DNA from: Apostichopus californicus
Taxonomy: Eukaryota; Echinodermata; Holothuroidea; Aspidochirotida; Stichopodidae
Length of the DNA stretch: 21,251 bases
Direction of reading: 5' to 3'
Assembly (NCBI GenBank): GCA_020650975.1
Contig: JAIPMN010019275.1
Coordinates: forward strand, 1 to 21,251
Both the position numbers and the translations under genes were made by a program. This document shows, one piece after another, positions 1 to 9,560 of the stretch. Every line of letters begins with the position of its first letter. Position 1 is the stretch's first letter. The notes below the pieces were generated by a model. That model did no database searches, was not told where the DNA came from, and saw nothing but the letters and a program-made list of their open reading frames with translations.

Positions 1-1
1 A

Positions 2-376
2 CGCTTCCAACAGAAGGTAGCTACAAGTGCTAGTTGCGTTCGACCAGAGAACTTGCCTCCTACGTCATCTGCTGCGAAGTTCCACAGCCTCCGTGTATAT
101 CACCAAGTCCAAGTGTGGAAAGGAGTCACAACCCTCGATCCTCAGATTTTCGGATGGAAAGCAGTGGAAGGTAAATTGGTGCCTGTGCAATGCGACATGG
201 AGGTTGCACCCAAAACACTTCTGCAAATAGTGCGATGCAACTGCAAAATGGGATGCCAGAGTATGCGATGCTCCTGTCGACAAGCTGGACTGGACTGTTC
301 AACATGCTGTGGAGAGTGCCGTGGTATCTGCACAAACATGTCCGAGGAGAACACAGATGGAATGGATGATATGTAA
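2..376 (+). CDS. 3' end of cysteine-rich CXC-like protein, probably mobile-element associated (partial)
   Basis: One frame is open from the window edge to the TAA at 374-376, about 124 codons, so the N-terminus is missing. The segment reads LPPTSSAAKFHSLRVYHQVQ and continues with a GWK..GKLVPV stretch. A dense cysteine cluster follows, starting RCNCKMGC, then RCSC, GLDC and CGECRGIC, and the protein ends in an acidic tail. The spacing resembles the tesmin/TSO1 CXC type of zinc-binding cluster. From memory, this block ends a multicopy family of uncharacterised invertebrate proteins that behave like repeats. I see no intron in it. It lies inside the PUF60 intron that follows RRM1, on the opposite strand, so it is a nested gene or insertion. 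Function is unknown. A host gene that captured the domain is the alternative. Confidence is good that it is coding-derived and low for any role. Confidence 0.6.
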   Translation, partial: RFQQKVATSASCVRPENLPPTSSAAKFHSLRVYHQVQVWKGVTTLDPQIFGWKAVEGKLVPVQCDMEVAPKTLLQIVRCNCKMGCQSMRCSCRQAGLDCSTCCGECRGICTNMSEENTDGMDDM

Positions 377-499
377 TTCAAAGATCAATGAGAGGTAGGA
401 TACCAACCAAATGTCATGAGTGTGGCTGATATGCCGAATGTTCCCAAGTAGTTATGGCAATGGAATTTTGCATGAACATAATGGGTCATGGGAAATGAG

Positions 500-850
500 T
501 CATTTTTGGGCTTTTTGGGCTTTATCTTGGATTTTTGGCTTTGGCGGTGTTCAAAACAATGCGACTTGCTGTTCAAAATTTTCAAAAAATAGACTTACCA
601 GATCAAAAGATGTGGTGAAATTGAATGTTGTATTCAACTTGTTTTTTTTTCGCGGCCATTTTGGATTTTGGTACAGGTAGATAAAGACCGATCGATTCGA
701 AATGCATTTCATTGGCTTTGGCGATGTTGAAAACCATGATTTTCAGTTCAAAACAGGCAAAAAGCACTTACCAGATGGGTAGATATCATGAAAATGAGAG
801 TCTGTGATCGGCCATTTTGGAATTTTGGCGGCCATCTTGAAATTTTGCCT
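500..850 (+). repeat. Two diverged tandem copies of a ~178-bp unit downstream of the CXC ORF
   Basis: The phrase ttggctttggcg starts at 535 and again at 713. Each copy then continues through a 'gttcaaaa' stretch, an 'acttaccaga' motif and a closing 'cggccattttgg' motif (near 653 and 811). The units are strongly diverged. They directly follow the CXC ORF, so they may be the 3' non-coding part of the same element. Confidence 0.5.
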
Positions 851-1530
851 TTCGCCTGCGTAGATTTTTCTAGACTTTTAATATGTTATTTTAGACACAT
901 ATCCGATACCAAAACTGAAGAAAAACCTTCTGTTGCAATTTGTGGTGGGTCAATCAGTATATTGACTGGCCTATAAACCCTCGGTCACATCTAAGCGATA
1001 AAAAACATCAACATTACTTTAATGATATTCAGGTCCCCAGAAACGGATATCGATGGAATCTTTCCAGGAGCAATTTTGTCAATCCAGATACTATACGATA
1101 ATATGTAAAGACCAATCAGGACAATGTTTACATCTGATGCTAATGCAGCGTATAAGTGCCTTTCCTTGCTGAGGAAGGGCAGCAGCCATTGGCTTCGAGA
1201 ATGATATCACAAAATATTGCAGGTTGGTAGCGTGCAGAGTACACCGAAATATCAAAGCAGATCTGTGCAAGTTTGGGGATACTTTTATAGACTTGTTCTG
1301 TAGAAGATCCCAATAGAAACACCCGGCACTTTTGTCTGTTATATCAATATATGTAAGCATCTCTAATTTCTGGCTTGGCAAATCTACGTTAAAGGAACAC
1401 TTCAAAACATCATACAAATATGCACACACACACCAAAGCCAGAATACAAAGAAGAAAGAACAAAGAAAAAAAAAGAGGAAGACAAAGACATAGAAAAGGG
1501 AGATGACAAGGACAATAAAGGATCACTAAC
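851..1530. other. PUF60 intron sequence, no recognised gene
   Basis: The stretch between the CXC-associated repeats and the PUF60 RRM1 exon belongs to the PUF60 intron on the minus strand. A 112-codon open frame on the minus strand (1091-1429) was not recognised. Position 1440-1500 is strongly purine-rich on the plus strand, so it is pyrimidine-rich in the PUF60 transcript just downstream of the exon 4 donor. No exon encoding RRM2 was found here. Confidence 0.5.
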
Positions 1531-1803
1531 CTTGATATTTCGTCCACCAACCATGACTCCGTTCATCTGATCTAAGGCCATCTGGGCAGCTTCGGGAAGT
1601 TCATACTCTACAAATGCAAAACCTTTGTGTTTCATGGTGGCAGGGTCCCAGGACATGTTGATATTCTTGATGGGACCAAACGGGTGGAAGGCCTGTCGTA
1701 TCGTGTCTTCCTTAAGCTCAAAGCTTATGGAGCCAACATATACGCGACACATTAAAGCTAGCGCCCTCTGTCTCTGGGCTTGTACTTGGAGATTGGACAT
1801 TTG
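1531..1803 (-). CDS. PUF60: PUF60 coding exon 4 (RRM1)
   Basis: This exon is 273 nt, 91 codons, phase 0 at both ends. The acceptor reads CTCAATAG before CAA ATG TCC, and the donor is AAG before GTTAGT. It encodes [20 protein letters not shown] and then nearly all of RRM1, with RNP2 VYVGSI and RNP1 KGFAFVEY. It stops at GGRNIK, where other PUF60 proteins continue with a Val-Gly linker to RRM2. The segment that vertebrates can add as an optional exon between the helix and AQRQR is absent here; the reading is continuous inside one exon. Confidence 0.96.
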
Positions 1804-4800
1804 CTATTGAGGGGGAAAAGGAAAATCATGATAACAATGGAACCAAAACAATGGTAACATTTTGGTATCTGCGAGATTGTGAGAGGTTTTACTCTCTTCA
1901 TTATGACTTGTGATAATTATATCTTTTAGTCTTACATTCATTGCAGGAAAGATATAATACATTTTTAGTATGAACGATGAAACACTTATGTCTAACAGCC
2001 TTGATATTGAGAAGTGTTGGGGCATATGCTAACTCTAAATCAACGCACACTGTATCAGTCACACAACTATACAAGGGAGAAGACAGGAATCAAACCTATT
2101 AAATTTGAAGAGGACTAAATAGAGAAATATAAAACCAGTTTGAAACTCCAAGCCGTTCTAAATATTATGTCAAAATAAAATAAATCTGTTAGCAAACTGC
2201 TTATCCACTAGAGAGCCTTTGTAGGAGAATGTGTAAAGTAAGTTGGCCTGACGTTTCGATCCTAGCAGGATCTTCTTCACAGGCTAAATGACAAGTAACA
2301 GTAACAGAAAGGAAAAAACCCGGAAAGAATACAGACACAAAGAATACAGAGCATGGTGAACACAAAGGGATAGATGTAAGGGGATTAGTAGACAAGGGAT
2401 TAGTAGACAAGTGATGGAGAGAAGAAAGAAACCAACAGGGGAAGAGAGGTAGGTTTCTTTCTTTCTTCTCTCCATCCCTTGTCTACTAATCCCCTTACAT
2501 CTACCTTACATCTAGTAAGGGGATTACATCTAGATTAGTAGACAAGGGATGGCGAGAAGAAAGAAAGAAACCAACAGGGGAAGAGGGAGGTAGGTTTCTT
2601 TCTTCTCTCCAACCCTTGTCTACGTAAGGGGATTACATCTAGAATAGTAGACAAGGGATGGAGATAGGAAAGAAAGAAACCAACAGGGGAAGAGGCGAGG
2701 TAGGTTTCTTTCTTCTCTCCATCCCTTGTCTACGTAACCCCTTGTCTACTAATCCCCTTACATCTATCCTATTGTGTTCACCATGCTCATTACCTGTCTG
2801 TATTCTGTGCGTGTTTTTTTCCCTTCTGTTACTAAATATTATGTAAAGGCGAAGCAAATGAACGCAATAGCAATGGATTGTTTGTTCAACCTACGGAGGG
2901 TACTAACAGAAATGTCTTTAAATGAAGTGATGTAGTATTTGTTCTTCAGTTCCACAAAGGGACACATACATTAGAAAACTTTACCTTTTCTAAGAGTAAA
3001 TCAAAAGTAGCCATCTTTAAAGAAAGTTTATCTATCCCTTCAACATTAGCAATGTCGGTTTAATGGAGGGGAGTGGGAGGGTGGATGTTACCGAGGACCT
3101 AGGTAACTCTTTGGATGATTATGGGAATGAATGTCCACATGCTGAAACCCTTCCAATGGTACATAACAAAGGATCATTCTTGTAGCATTCTGTGATGGAC
3201 ACAATGGTGAAGAGGAGGGATAGGTAACTTAGTAAAGTGAAGATATATGTACCTGTTGCTGATGGGCAAGGGTCTGCTTGACAAGAACACTTTTGATACT
3301 TTGCTCCATGGCAAACTTCTTGGCCTGCATCACCATTTCTTGCTGATCGCCTTTCAGGACTGGTAAACCCGTCAGGGTGGGCATACCTGGGATATTCAGT
3401 TCGTCCCTCTTGGCTCCAGGGCCAGCTAGAACCGGCCCAGTCTGTTCAGCTATCAAGAGAGGCGATGGGCTCCTGGCTGTCGGCACTGAAAGATAATCAT
3501 AAGGTTTGATCATAGTAGGGATCCTTGTGTGTTCAAAGAGTATATATATTCAACAAACCCATTTGGTGACCGAGGATCAACGGCAACATTTCAAGGGGAC
3601 ACTTGGTTGAAGTTTGTCACTGCAGTCTGCAGAGAAAAGACCCAACCAACATAATGAGTAATTATTTTTCCCAATAGTTAGGAATCTGTAATAGTTTGAG
3701 GAATCAGTACTCCAACCATTTTTGAAACAAATATGGCTAAGAAAACTTTAAAATCTACGGTGGAAATTTGTCACCAAATGGGAATGAAGATTTAGTTAGC
3801 TGTTAATCAGGAAAATCACAAGACTCTCAAGGGAATGACAAAATTGATCATGGTCCACAGAAAGTATCAATGAGTGTAAAACCAAATCTATAGTTGATCA
3901 GCTTTGGTCTCCTCAATCGTCATCTCTCTCTCGTAACCCTGTTACAATTCATTCCACATTACCCATACACATATATACACGCAGCTGCCCACATGAAAAA
4001 CCTCTACCACTTTTCATTCACCACACAGATCTACGACGACGTCGAGAAACCAATTCAAACAATTCAAGCATAATTCCCGCCCCCACCAAAATGGATTTAC
4101 TCAGGTCGTTACCAATCCTCTCCCTTGCAAGGGATGGATGCCTGCATTCCTAAAGGATGAATGGCTTGAGTTGCAGATCTTCACAAGTCGGCCAATGGCC
4201 TTCAGCCACTGAATATGTTAACATATAATGCACAAAGAAAGAGAGAGAAAAACAAAAGAGAAAAGAAAAAAAGAAAAAAGAAATGCATTGTTTTCATATG
4301 CATTGGGAGTTCCTTTTTCGTTTTCACAATTAGATTCTCTCCTTTGAGTAGCACTGTCACATACCGTTAGTTTCTTACCTTACCTTAGCAACCATACACT
4401 GTATAAACAATAAGATAACAGGTGGCAAAGTGAAACACTTGCTCCCAAAGATTGGAAGATATGCACTATAAAGTAATTACTACTCATGTACAGTACCAAT
4501 GAACCTCACATCCATTCTTCCCCTTAAAACAAACCATTGGTTATGCGATCCAAATGGAGTAAAACTCAGCAACATCAAACTTTTTAACCTGCTAAGTTCC
4601 ATGAAATGCGCTGTTCTATACAAGGGTCCAACCTACCTGGTTTACAAGGTAAAGGTTCAAAACTTAAGCATTTAACATGCTAAAAACATGTAAATATCAA
4701 TTTCAGAAAATAATGGGCAATGCTGAAACACAAAATTGACATAGTGTATGATGCATCAATGCCATAATATGTTTCATGGAATACACACACAGTATTTCAG

Positions 4801-7800
4801 TACTTTTGCAACCCCTTTTACACACTATAGAAATCCAATCAGTATGTATCAATGCCCCATCTTTGCTGTTGAACTATTTTGCTGAGATACTGGCCAAAAT
4901 GATCTAGTTAGACAGATATAGCTTGTGTTGGTAGATATTGTTTGCAAACAAAAAAGCATTTAATTGATTCTTGCATGCGTAAAGTGATTTTTCTGTTATT
5001 TTTTAACTCCACTTAGGACTCTGGCCGTAAAGGTGGAAATCATTCAGGTGAATTCGGAAAACAAAAACATCTGAAAATAAAAGTTAATTCCTAACTTAGT
5101 AATGATAATGGATGCATTATTTATGGGTATAGTAGCAAGCTAGCATGTACTGCTAATGTAAGGATGGGAGATTGGGGAGAAGGTGTAACAGGATATCATT
5201 AAAGCTCTTTTTAAATCGTCCAACCATTAACGCTAGCCTGTACAGATCCAATGTGTATGACGAAACAATCGCATGATTTGATACACCTAAAAGATAACAA
5301 CCATAGTCATTTGAAAATTCCTGATTGACTCCGTAACTTTTGAGCTCATATTTATGTATGCCCTTCATTTAAAAGCTGGAAAAGTTCAGACAAACAAGTT
5401 CTACAGAAATTTTGATTTTTATATAATTTTTGTTTATGGGGAACACATTTTGCTGAAAAGAGACAAAATCAGAGAAGTTATGAGTGTCAATCGTTTCTCG
5501 CTAAGAGTGGCCAATGCCTTCTAAAGCAGACATCTGTTGCGCAATAGTTATAAAACCCCTTGGTTGTGCGGAGGGTTATCTGAAGAACAATAAAAAGAAT
5601 GGGGAAAGAAAAAAGAGTGTCTTTATCTCTTCACTGGAACAATAAAATCAGAGAGGCAAATTACAACAGAATGCTACAGAACTCTCATGACATCGAAACA
5701 TTGACAAACAAGCTCTTATATTCACAAGCCAGGGAATTATTTAATGCTCAAATTTCATGTAGCAGTTTTTCAAGGCTCTGGAATTTCGTCTCATACAGAG
5801 TACTACTGTTCATAGGTTCCCAAATTGCAACACAATTTTTCGCAAATATCAATTTGCATCATTTGTTTCCCTGCAAGCTCACTAATGGATGGAGGAGGCA
5901 CGAATCAGTCTAGATTCTGAATTTAAAGGTACTGTTGAGAGAATCGCAGCAGGAACACATTCACTTTGGAAACATGAACCCATCTGTTTGTTTCTGGTAG
6001 TTTTCTTATAATTTCAGAACTAAGACATATGATCTAGGTAATAGTTCTTCCTAATGAGGACTTAACAATCGTTGATCTTGCTTTACAAAAAACAACTGTT
6101 AAGCTTCTTTAAAAGCCACATTTTATGTTAGACTTTATTCTGGTAACATTTTTCGTCCAAGACAACATACTCAAGTTTGAAGAGACTAAAATGCATACAG
6201 TACTACCTACATATTCAGAGTATTATGCTTTCACAGTCATAAACTAAGAAACAAAGTTTAGTTCAATTGAGCAGGATTTTCTTTAGAAGTAACAACTTAA
6301 TTTAGTCATCACATTTCTTTCAGATGAAGAAGATGTGTCACATTTTCAGAACTAAATTCCTGACATGACTGAAAGCCGTTCAAAACAAATCTGTTCAAAT
6401 CATATTTTCTACATAAAAAAAAAATTCCAAAAATGTAAACATGGCACCAGGGACTTGTTCAAATGCAAATTTGATCTCATGTCTGCTTAGTTATTCATGA
6501 CCCAGCATTCAGCTGTTCATTGCGGGCAGTGTTCCATTAAAGCCAATCTGCGGACAAGGAAATTCATACAAGAAGACGAGAAAAAAAGAACAAAAGAAGA
6601 GACGTTGTTAATTTACTCGTGTACCACTATTCATGATGGAGAACTTTTTCACACTGCTAAGGTTAACAAGATTACCTGTTTAATTACTACCTTTGATTGT
6701 CTTGTAAATACAAAAGAACATAAATAATCACTAAAAGCTTACTCATACACTCTGTAGGCAAACCAAATGTCAAGTATGAGCTGTTTGGTACTCAAGTTGC
6801 ACCTTTTCTAAGAATATAGTGAGCGACTTAATGATATGCAGAATCGCAAAGATCCTCTCAGATCAGAAACAGCAAACCTAGAAACTATTGGCCCATTTTG
6901 CTTTAAATGTAAAATCACCTAGCCTATGCCACATAGTTTTTGTGAATGGAGAGGAGGTTCTTCCCATTCTTCAACTTTTTATTCCTCACCAATCTTAAGA
7001 GAAGGTGCAAATGAGATGACGAGAAGCTGACTCCTACAATTACTTGGATACAATTTTTTTTTTTTTTTTACTGAGGTTCTAAGCCGAGTAGAAGAGGCCA
7101 GGACTATTGCCATCAATAGTTTTACCTTAATATCTCTGGACTTTAAAGTTACTAAGTTTATGTGGTATTAATGTCAACAAAGCCACTGACTACCGAATTG
7201 AGTGCCAGTAAACTCATCAAGACATCCTGACGGAAACAAGTTTATCTCTAAATATGATCTACCTATTGCATTTAAGTGAACTAGGCCTGTTCTGAGGTTC
7301 AACAAAATGATACAAAGTTTTATCAAGGTAGTAGAACAGAGGGATTCTTGACTTAGCAGAGCTCTTAATATCTAACATGACAGCTTCACATCATAAACAG
7401 CTCATTACTTGGTGGAAGAGGTCTGCTTCTTTGAGATCTCTGAGAAGTAAAACTAACCTTTTTCTTCCTCCACTTCTGTCTTGATCTTCTTAACTTCAGG
7501 TTCTCCAATATCCTCATGATCCTTCAAAACAAATGAAGAAAAACACAGTCAATGATTTTGAATTTGTTTGGCTAATATTTCATTTTTCATTGAAACTAGA
7601 GCTGTTAAAAGTTACCACATAAGGTAACCAAGATATAGGTCAGAAGCAGTGTGCCAATTCCCCCTCCCCTCCGCATCTTTGAATGATTCAACACCATCAT
7701 TTAATCATTTTCCCAAAGATAAGTAAGCAAGCAGTTTTGGCGGGAACCTTAGCGGAAAAAGAATGTGTGCTAAAAAGATATAAGGAAAGAAAAAGCCAGC

Positions 7801-9308
7801 ATATTCCCCTCCCCTCCGCATCTTTGAATGAATCAACTTCATTCAACACCATCATTTAATCATTTCCCAAAGATGAGTAAGGAAGCAGTATTGGCGGGAA
7901 CCTTAGCGGAAAAAGAATGTGTGCTAAAGAAATATAAGGAAAGAAAAAGCCAGCATATTTCCCTCCCCTCCACATCTTTGAATGAATCAACTTCATTCAA
8001 CACCATCATTTAATCATTTCCCAAAGATGAGTAAGGAAGCAGTATTGGCGGGAACCTTAGCGGAAAAAGAATGTGTGCTAAAAAGATATAAGGAAAGAAA
8101 AAGCCAGCATATTTTCACCAAAAGTTTTTCAAGTATCACAATGTATCTGCTGTCTGAGCTTGTGGTTTCTTCCTTCATCAGCAAATTTAAATGTATATAT
8201 TCCTATAAGAAAGATTTTGTGCATTGAACTTGAAGCAAGGCCAAATCGCATTTTTGTTCAACGACTAATGTCATGAGAGTTAACTCTGTAAAATAGCTCA
8301 CTATTTTAAGGTATATTATGTACGAAGATTTTCAGGTGCAGTGACTTTTTACGAGGGGGCTGGGGGTAAAAATTGGTTGAATCGGCAGGGTGGGCGAAGG
8401 AGGGACAGGCTGTCAAACAGCGAAGCTAAGGCACTGAGCCATCTGCCCTATATATTGTGTATAACATTCACAAAGTATAGGCAGTGATACTAGACTAGTA
8501 TTAGTAACAGTTGGTAATACAATAAATGTAATTGGTGTTCGGTCGGGACGCAAGCTTTTTTTTACGGGACGCAAACTTTTTCAGGGGCTTGCTTCCCTGG
8601 GACGCAACCTTATTTTTCTATAATAACATTACTGCATTGGTGAGTTGGCAACCGTATTTATCAAGCTGCCTTCCGCCATGGCAGTAAAGCACTTTTACTA
8701 TGGTGAAGAGCACATTATTGTGGGTAGGAGTAACAATAATATGTAGATTAGAAATAAAAATGTAACCCGTTTTGCAACTAGCAACATTTTGTGTTTACCT
8801 AAATAAAATATCTGTGGGAGCAACTCTGAAGTTTTACTCCGAAGCCTTGTTTATCAGAGTAAGGGGTGAAAAATGTACCTGTTGTTTTCCCTTTGCCACA
8901 TTTATAACATGTACTGTAATACTATATAGGCCTAGGACTATTAATCACATTAATATAAAATTAATATTAAAATATAATACATTAATATAAAATATCTGCA
9001 GTGTGTTAATGACTCCGAAATTCGGTGGATACACCCAAAGGTTTCGAAGGGCGAGGCTCGAAACCTATGGCGGAAAGGTATGGCGGTATTTACCTATGGC
9101 GAAATGGCACTACTAGATCCGACTTAGTATAGGCCTACAGCCTAACCTAAGGTTAGGCTATTGACAAGTTAGCTATGGTCTAACGTTAGGCATTAACAAG
9201 GTATGCCACGCTTTGCACAAAACATGGTGTGTTACTGTTACAGTAAACTGTTAGCCGAGCAAAATGACCGACACGAAAACTTACTCCATTCGATTGCACG
9301 ACTTCCAT
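1531..9308 (-). CDS. PUF60: PUF60, poly(U)-binding splicing factor, 5' four coding exons (partial gene span)
   Basis: The span holds coding exons 9285-9308, 7458-7521, 3253-3485 and 1531-1803, with introns of 1763, 3972 and 1449 bp, all GT-AG. Joined, they keep one frame and give 198 residues. Residues 1-8 are MEVVQSNG. An acidic/lysine linker with KKIKTE follows. A conserved helix ([20 protein letters not shown]) and the [11 protein letters not shown] segment lead into RRM1 (about 126-198), with RNP2 VYVGSI at 128-133 and RNP1 KGFAFVEY at 167-174. PUF60 is a nuclear U2AF65-related factor that binds pyrimidine tracts at 3' splice sites. RRM2 and the C-terminal UHM-type domain lie left of the window. 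The frame, the splice phases and the near-identity to known PUF60 around RRM1 make the assignment secure. Confidence 0.95.
2245..2284 (-). ncRNA. Degenerate hammerhead-ribozyme-like motif (copy 1)
   Basis: On the minus strand the order is: stem I strand GCCT, core GTGAAGA, an extra A, stem II GATCC/GGATC closed by TGCTA, GAAA, CGTC, then AGGC pairing back to GCCT. This is the type I hammerhead layout (CUGANGA, stem II, GAAA, UH cleavage triplet). The first core base is G instead of C (C3G), which breaks the known C3-G8 pair. Helix III would be only ACGT, self-complementary, as in motifs that work as dimers. It is probably inactive as it stands. Confidence 0.6.
2291..2838. repeat. Large inverted repeat with three internal long hairpins
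   Basis: The outer arms, about 2291-2400 and 2734-2838, are inverted copies sharing gcatggtgaacacaa and gatagatgtaaggggatta. Between them are three hairpins at about 2401-2493, 2535-2623 and 2644-2732. Each has a stem of roughly 28 bp or more (gacaaggatgg..gaaagaaacc-type arm) and a conserved loop of about 18 nt containing aacaggggaagag. The stems match better than the surrounding DNA and the hairpins are tandem copies of one another. All lie inside the 13-bp-flanked insertion. Confidence 0.85.
2845..3252. other. PUF60 intron, no feature seen
   Basis: This is the remainder of the intron between exons 3 and 4. I see no coding signal, RNA gene or repeat beyond short A/T and G-rich runs. Confidence 0.4.
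3253..3485 (-). CDS. PUF60: PUF60 coding exon 3 (N-terminal linker and conserved helix)
   Basis: This exon is 233 nt. The acceptor TTTCAG precedes TGCCGACAG and the donor CAACAG precedes GTACAT. It starts in phase 1 (the G from exon 2 makes Val) and ends on a codon boundary. It encodes a proline-rich linker ([19 protein letters not shown], then [13 protein letters not shown]) followed by [19 protein letters not shown] and AHQQQ. The helix is the strongly conserved N-terminal block of PUF60 before RRM1. The linker is not conserved in any family member I remember and is likely disordered. Confidence 0.94.
3486..7457. other. Large PUF60 intron, no gene recognised
   Basis: This 3972-bp intron lies between exons 2 and 3. 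The open frames within it (for example plus-strand frames near 5599-5913 and 6497-6727) show no recognised domain and no splice-linked continuation. A purine-rich run lies near 4235-4285 and a poly-T run near 7051-7070. No tRNA, SINE or clear tandem repeat was seen. Confidence 0.45.
7458..7521 (-). CDS. PUF60: PUF60 coding exon 2 (acidic/lysine N-terminal linker)
   Basis: This short exon is 64 nt. The acceptor (a T-rich tract ending TTTTGAAG) precedes GATCATGAG, and the donor AAAAAG precedes GTTAGT. It starts in phase 0 and ends in phase 1, matching exon 1 and exon 3. It encodes [20 protein letters not shown] plus K. IKTE fits the psi-K-x-E SUMOylation consensus, next to a short basic patch. 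From memory, vertebrate PUF60 has an IKME at a comparable N-terminal place. Identity rests on exact frame fit between the flanking exons and good splice sites, since this part of the protein is poorly conserved. Confidence 0.85.
7660..8113. repeat. Three tandem copies of a ~154-bp unit in PUF60 intron 1
   Basis: Copies begin with ccctcccctccgcatcttt near 7665, 7810 and 7964, and each includes ggcgggaaccttagcggaaa and ends near agccagcatatt. Copies 2 and 3 are almost identical at 154-bp spacing. Copy 1 is shorter (145 bp), mainly because it lacks about 10 bp around the atcaacttca segment. The repeats create matching short plus-strand open frames. The period is not a multiple of three and the frames shift, so I do not read them as coding. 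Confidence 0.9.
8370..8455 (-). mobile_element. Possible tRNA-derived SINE relic
   Basis: On the minus strand GGGCAGATGGCTCAGTGCC resembles a tRNA 5' end with a pol III box A (TGGCNNAGTGG type). A box B is not convincing: the best candidate, near 8373, is on the opposite strand. It could be an old SINE head or chance. Confidence 0.25.
8540..8612 (+). repeat. Three short copies of gggacgcaa in PUF60 intron 1
   Basis: gggacgcaa occurs near 8544, 8565 and 8599, separated by T-rich and gcttccct segments. It looks like a small degenerate tandem array with no known role. Confidence 0.4.
9139..9159. repeat. Perfect 10-bp inverted repeat near PUF60 exon 1
   Basis: agcctaacct and its exact inverse aggttaggct flank one central base. 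Further gttaggc-like words follow (near 9184). It lies inside intron 1, about 130 bp downstream of the PUF60 start exon. It could be a small cruciform or a paired protein-binding site; nothing in the sequence decides this. Confidence 0.5.
9285..9308 (-). CDS. PUF60: PUF60 coding exon 1 (start codon)
   Basis: This 24-nt coding part reads MEVVQSNG and ends GGA before the donor GTAAGT, phase 0, matching exon 2. The ATG (9306-9308) has a good context: A at -3 and G at +4 (AAAAAAATGG). Reading upstream in the same frame on genomic sequence, a TGA appears at 9384-9386 with no ATG in between, which supports this start unless a 5'UTR intron intervenes. A TTTCAG near 9341 could be an acceptor of such an intron. 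N-terminal residues of PUF60 are not conserved, so the call depends on position, donor and phase. Confidence 0.75.
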
Positions 9309-9560
9309 TTTTTTTAACTTATTGCTCCTTGAAGACCACTGAAAGATTCTCTGGTGATAAATGATGATTTTTGTTGATATAATTCAGTAATCTCAGCTCT
9401 GCTGGTGAAGATAAGTCTTCAATCTCTCTCAGTCGGGCTCTTCAACAATGCACGAGAGAGCTACAGAGGATTGGAAGGAAATCGAGGGCGCTAAACCAAA
9501 ACAATCAAAACAAATAAAGCCAGAGCGTGCTGTATAAGTACTGTGTTATCATACGCCATT
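9309..9560 (-). promoter_or_regulatory. Presumed PUF60 5'UTR and promoter-proximal region
   Basis: This lies immediately upstream of the PUF60 start codon. I see no convincing TATA box, and the transcription start cannot be placed. A pyrimidine run ending in CAG near 9341 leaves a 5'UTR intron possible. The call rests on position only. Confidence 0.3.

Larger units (their letters stand above)
2158..2844 (-). mobile_element. 661-bp inserted element flanked by 13-bp direct repeats, with hammerhead-like motif
   Basis: The 13-mer ctaaatattatgt occurs at 2158-2170 and exactly again at 2832-2844, as expected of a target-site duplication around 2171-2831. Read on the minus strand, the insert starts with AACAGAAGGGAAAAAAACAC. 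It continues through long inverted repeats and a CGAAACGTCAGGCC core, and ends with ACAGATTTATTTTATTTTG. No coding frame is evident, so it is non-autonomous or a 5'-truncated fragment. The hammerhead-like core suggests a Penelope-like element or retrozyme-related sequence, which is inference. It sits in the PUF60 intron between exons 3 and 4. Confidence 0.7.

Noticed and set aside
1091..1429. 112-codon minus-strand open frame
   Set aside because: It lies inside the PUF60 intron. I recognise no domain, and the composition is not convincingly coding. It might be a transposon relic but cannot be supported.
7828..8227. Plus-strand frames with the repeated peptide start [13 protein letters not shown]
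   Set aside because: They arise from the 154-bp tandem repeat, whose period is not a multiple of three. They are intronic, and no homologous protein is recognised.
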